DNA of 64,000 nt from Panagrolaimus kolymaensis (lineage: Eukaryota; Nematoda; Chromadorea; Rhabditida; Panagrolaimidae), in NCBI GenBank assembly GCA_028622995.1, contig JAJQJQ010000004.1, positions 8,246,001 through 8,310,000 of the forward strand. Direction: 5' to 3'. Position 1 is the first letter of the stretch, and every line of letters starts with the position of its first letter. The notes beneath the pieces are model-generated. The model did not search any database and was not told the origin of the DNA. It saw only the letters and a list, made by a program, of their open reading frames with translations. Of the stretch, positions 63,230 through 64,000 are shown in pieces. Both the position numbers and the translations under genes were made by a program.

Positions 63230-64000
63230 GATTTAAATAAAATTCTTTATTTTCTGAACATTTATCTCATTTTTATGGCAGACAAAAAATTGTGAAGTTG
63301 GTTGAATAAAATAATTACTTAGCACACAAGCTTATTAATTTAAAAATCTCGCCCTTACTAAATCGATTTAAATAAAATTCTTTTTTTTTCTGAACCTTTA
63401 TCCCTTTTTTATGGCAGACAAAAAATTGTGAAGTTGGTTGAATAAAATACTTACTTAGCACACAAGCTTATTAATTAAAAAATCTCGCCCTTACTAAATC
63501 GATTTAAATAAAATTCTTTTTTTTTCTGAACCTTTATCCCTTTTTTATGGCAGACAAAAAATTGTGAAGTTGGTTGAATAAAATACTTACTTAGCACACA
63601 AGCTTATTAATTAAAAAATCTCGCCCTTACTAAATCGATTTAAATAAAATTCTTTATTTTCTGAACATTTATCTCATTTTTATGGCAGACAAAATTTTCT
63701 AATATTTGTTGAATAAAACAATAACTCTGAACTGAGGCTTACTAATTTAAAAATCTCGCCCTTACTAAATCGATTTAAATAAAATTCTTTATTTTCTGAA
63801 CATTTATCTCATTTTTATGGCAGACAAAAAATTGTGAAGTTGGTTGAATAAAATAATTACTTAGCACACAAGCTTATTAATTTAAAAATCTCGCCCTTAC
63901 TAAATCGATTTAAATAAAATTCTTTTTTTTTCTGAACCTTTATCCCTTTTTTATGGCAGACAAAAAATTGTGAAGTTGGTTGAATAAAATACTTACTTAG
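63230..64000 (+). repeat. Third, partial copy of the 60.66-61.43 kb segment (2573 bp away), cut by the window end
   Basis: The order TTTATTTT unit, T9 unit with ATCCC, second ATCCC unit, TTTATTTT unit with caaaatttt B1-B2 (61117 and 63690), TTTATTTT unit, ATCCC unit agrees with the segment starting near 60660, shifted 2573 bp. The last base falls in an ACTTACTTAG of an A2 cassette, so the array runs on past the window. Confidence 0.78.

Larger units (their letters stand above)
1..64000 (+). repeat. 136-bp AT-rich satellite DNA array, about 471 head-to-tail monomers
   Basis: One monomer repeats without interruption across the window. Every copy carries, in order, a TCTCGCCCTTACT block, TAAATCGATTTA, AAATAAAATTC, a T tract, CTGAAC, TTTTTATGGCAGAC, a variable half, and GAATAAAA. 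The consensus unit counts to 136 bp and about 26% G+C. Diagnostic sites lie at multiples of 136 bp: 216 to 9872 is exactly 71 units, and 216 to 59340 is about 435 units averaging 135.9 bp. All copies read in the same direction; I saw no inverted unit, no unique insert and no mobile element. Both ends are cut inside the array. Length changes are almost all 1-bp changes in the T tract. The family is not one I recognise; a centromeric or heterochromatic role is inferred from size and uniformity, not shown. Confidence 0.98.
50901..64000 (+). repeat. Array domain 5: ATCCCTTTTTTATGG, AATACTTACTTAGC, TTAATTAAAAAATC
   Basis: Many units read CCTTTATCCCTTTTTTATGG in place of CCTTTATCTCATTTTTATGG and carry AATACTTACTTAGCACAC followed by TTATTAATTAAAAAATCTCG. 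TTTATTTT units and caaaatttt B1-B2 units with CTGAACTGAGG are interspersed. The ATCCC change also occurs singly near 41090 and 44364, and AATACTTACTT near 38957, 40049 and 40319, so these variants existed before they became common here. Confidence 0.86.

Noticed and set aside
1..64000. CRISPR-like array (conserved repeat plus variable spacer)
   Set aside because: The variable part has only two states with local dialects, not unique spacers; the conserved part is about 90-100 bp, far longer than CRISPR repeats; there are no cas genes; copy number and uniformity are those of satellite DNA.
1..64000. Replication-origin iterons of a plasmid or phage
   Set aside because: Iterons are about 15-25 bp and number a few to some tens beside a replication gene. 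Here a 136-bp unit runs for at least 64 kb with no gene.
1..64000. AATAAA and TTTAAATAAAA motifs as polyadenylation signals or TATA boxes
   Set aside because: They occur several times in each unit, as expected in sequence of about 74% A+T, with no gene to serve.
1..64000. Telomeric repeat, rRNA spacer or tRNA gene
   Set aside because: There is no short G-rich telomere motif, no rRNA-like conserved segment, and no tRNA A-box/B-box pair with a cloverleaf in the consensus unit.
1..64000. Centromere protein B box in the monomer
   Set aside because: No match to the TTCG....A..CGGG core was seen; TTCG appears only in rare AAATTTCGCCC and TAATATTCGTTG variants without the rest of the motif.
1..64000. 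Naming the species or a known satellite family
   Set aside because: AT-rich HindIII satellites near this length exist in many insects, nematodes, plants and other eukaryotes. Nothing unique flanks the array, and I do not recognise the consensus; a search of the consensus unit against genome assemblies would decide.

Overview
The whole 64-kb window is one uninterrupted tandem satellite DNA array. A monomer of about 136 bp (usual lengths 135-137 bp) repeats head-to-tail in one orientation from the first base to the last. I estimate about 471 monomers, because diagnostic sites stay close to multiples of 136 bp apart with only a slow drift of 1-12 bp per several kb. I found no gene, RNA gene, transposon, CRISPR array or unique spacer. 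Both window edges lie inside the array, so it continues on each side. The consensus monomer, counted by hand, is about 26% G+C. The size, homogeneity, AT-richness and lack of coding content point to constitutive heterochromatin (centromeric, pericentromeric or subtelomeric) of an AT-rich eukaryotic genome. I do not recognise the satellite family and cannot name the organism.

Each monomer has a conserved part of roughly 90-100 bp: an AAAAATCTCGCCCTTACT block, a perfect 12-bp palindrome TAAATCGATTTA, a T tract (usually T9), CTGAAC(C/A)TTTATCTC, and TTTTTATGGCAGAC. It also has a variable part made of two adjacent cassettes separated by the invariant linker TTGAATAAAA. Cassette 1 is either A1 (aaaaattgtgaagttgg type) or B1 (aaattttctaatttttg type). 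Cassette 2 is either A2 (taattac-tagcac-aagctt, with a HindIII site) or B2 (c-t-aactctga-c-gaggctt, without it). A and B differ at about half their positions with no length change. All four combinations occur.

Layout by local subfamily: 1-17.6 kb is rich in A1-B2 and B1-B2 monomers with T9 and tacctagcac. 17.6-19.0 kb is an island with an interrupted T tract (TTTATTTT) and cttaatttt-type B1. 19.0-25.7 kb returns to the first style. 25.7-27.1 kb is a second copy of the island. 27.1-39.1 kb is mixed, with caaaatttt or ggcatac B1, B1-A2 recombinants and agcaaacaagc. 39.1-50.9 kb has T10 tracts, gaatacaataa, TCTCTCCC and ATGCCAGAC. 50.9-64 kb has ATCCCTTTTTTATGG, AATACTTACTTAGC and TTAATTAAAAAATC.

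On top of the 136-bp period lie many higher-order duplications: about 816 bp (6-mer), 1087 bp (8-mer), 1092 bp (8-mer), 1224 bp (9-mer), 1360 bp (10-mer), 2040 bp (15-mer), 2446 bp (18-mer), about 2580 bp (19-mer, used repeatedly in the last 13 kb), 4603/4334 bp, and an 8.15-kb spaced pair. This is the signature of repeated unequal exchange, amplification and local homogenisation. No genes work together here; the interest is in the structure and evolution of the array.
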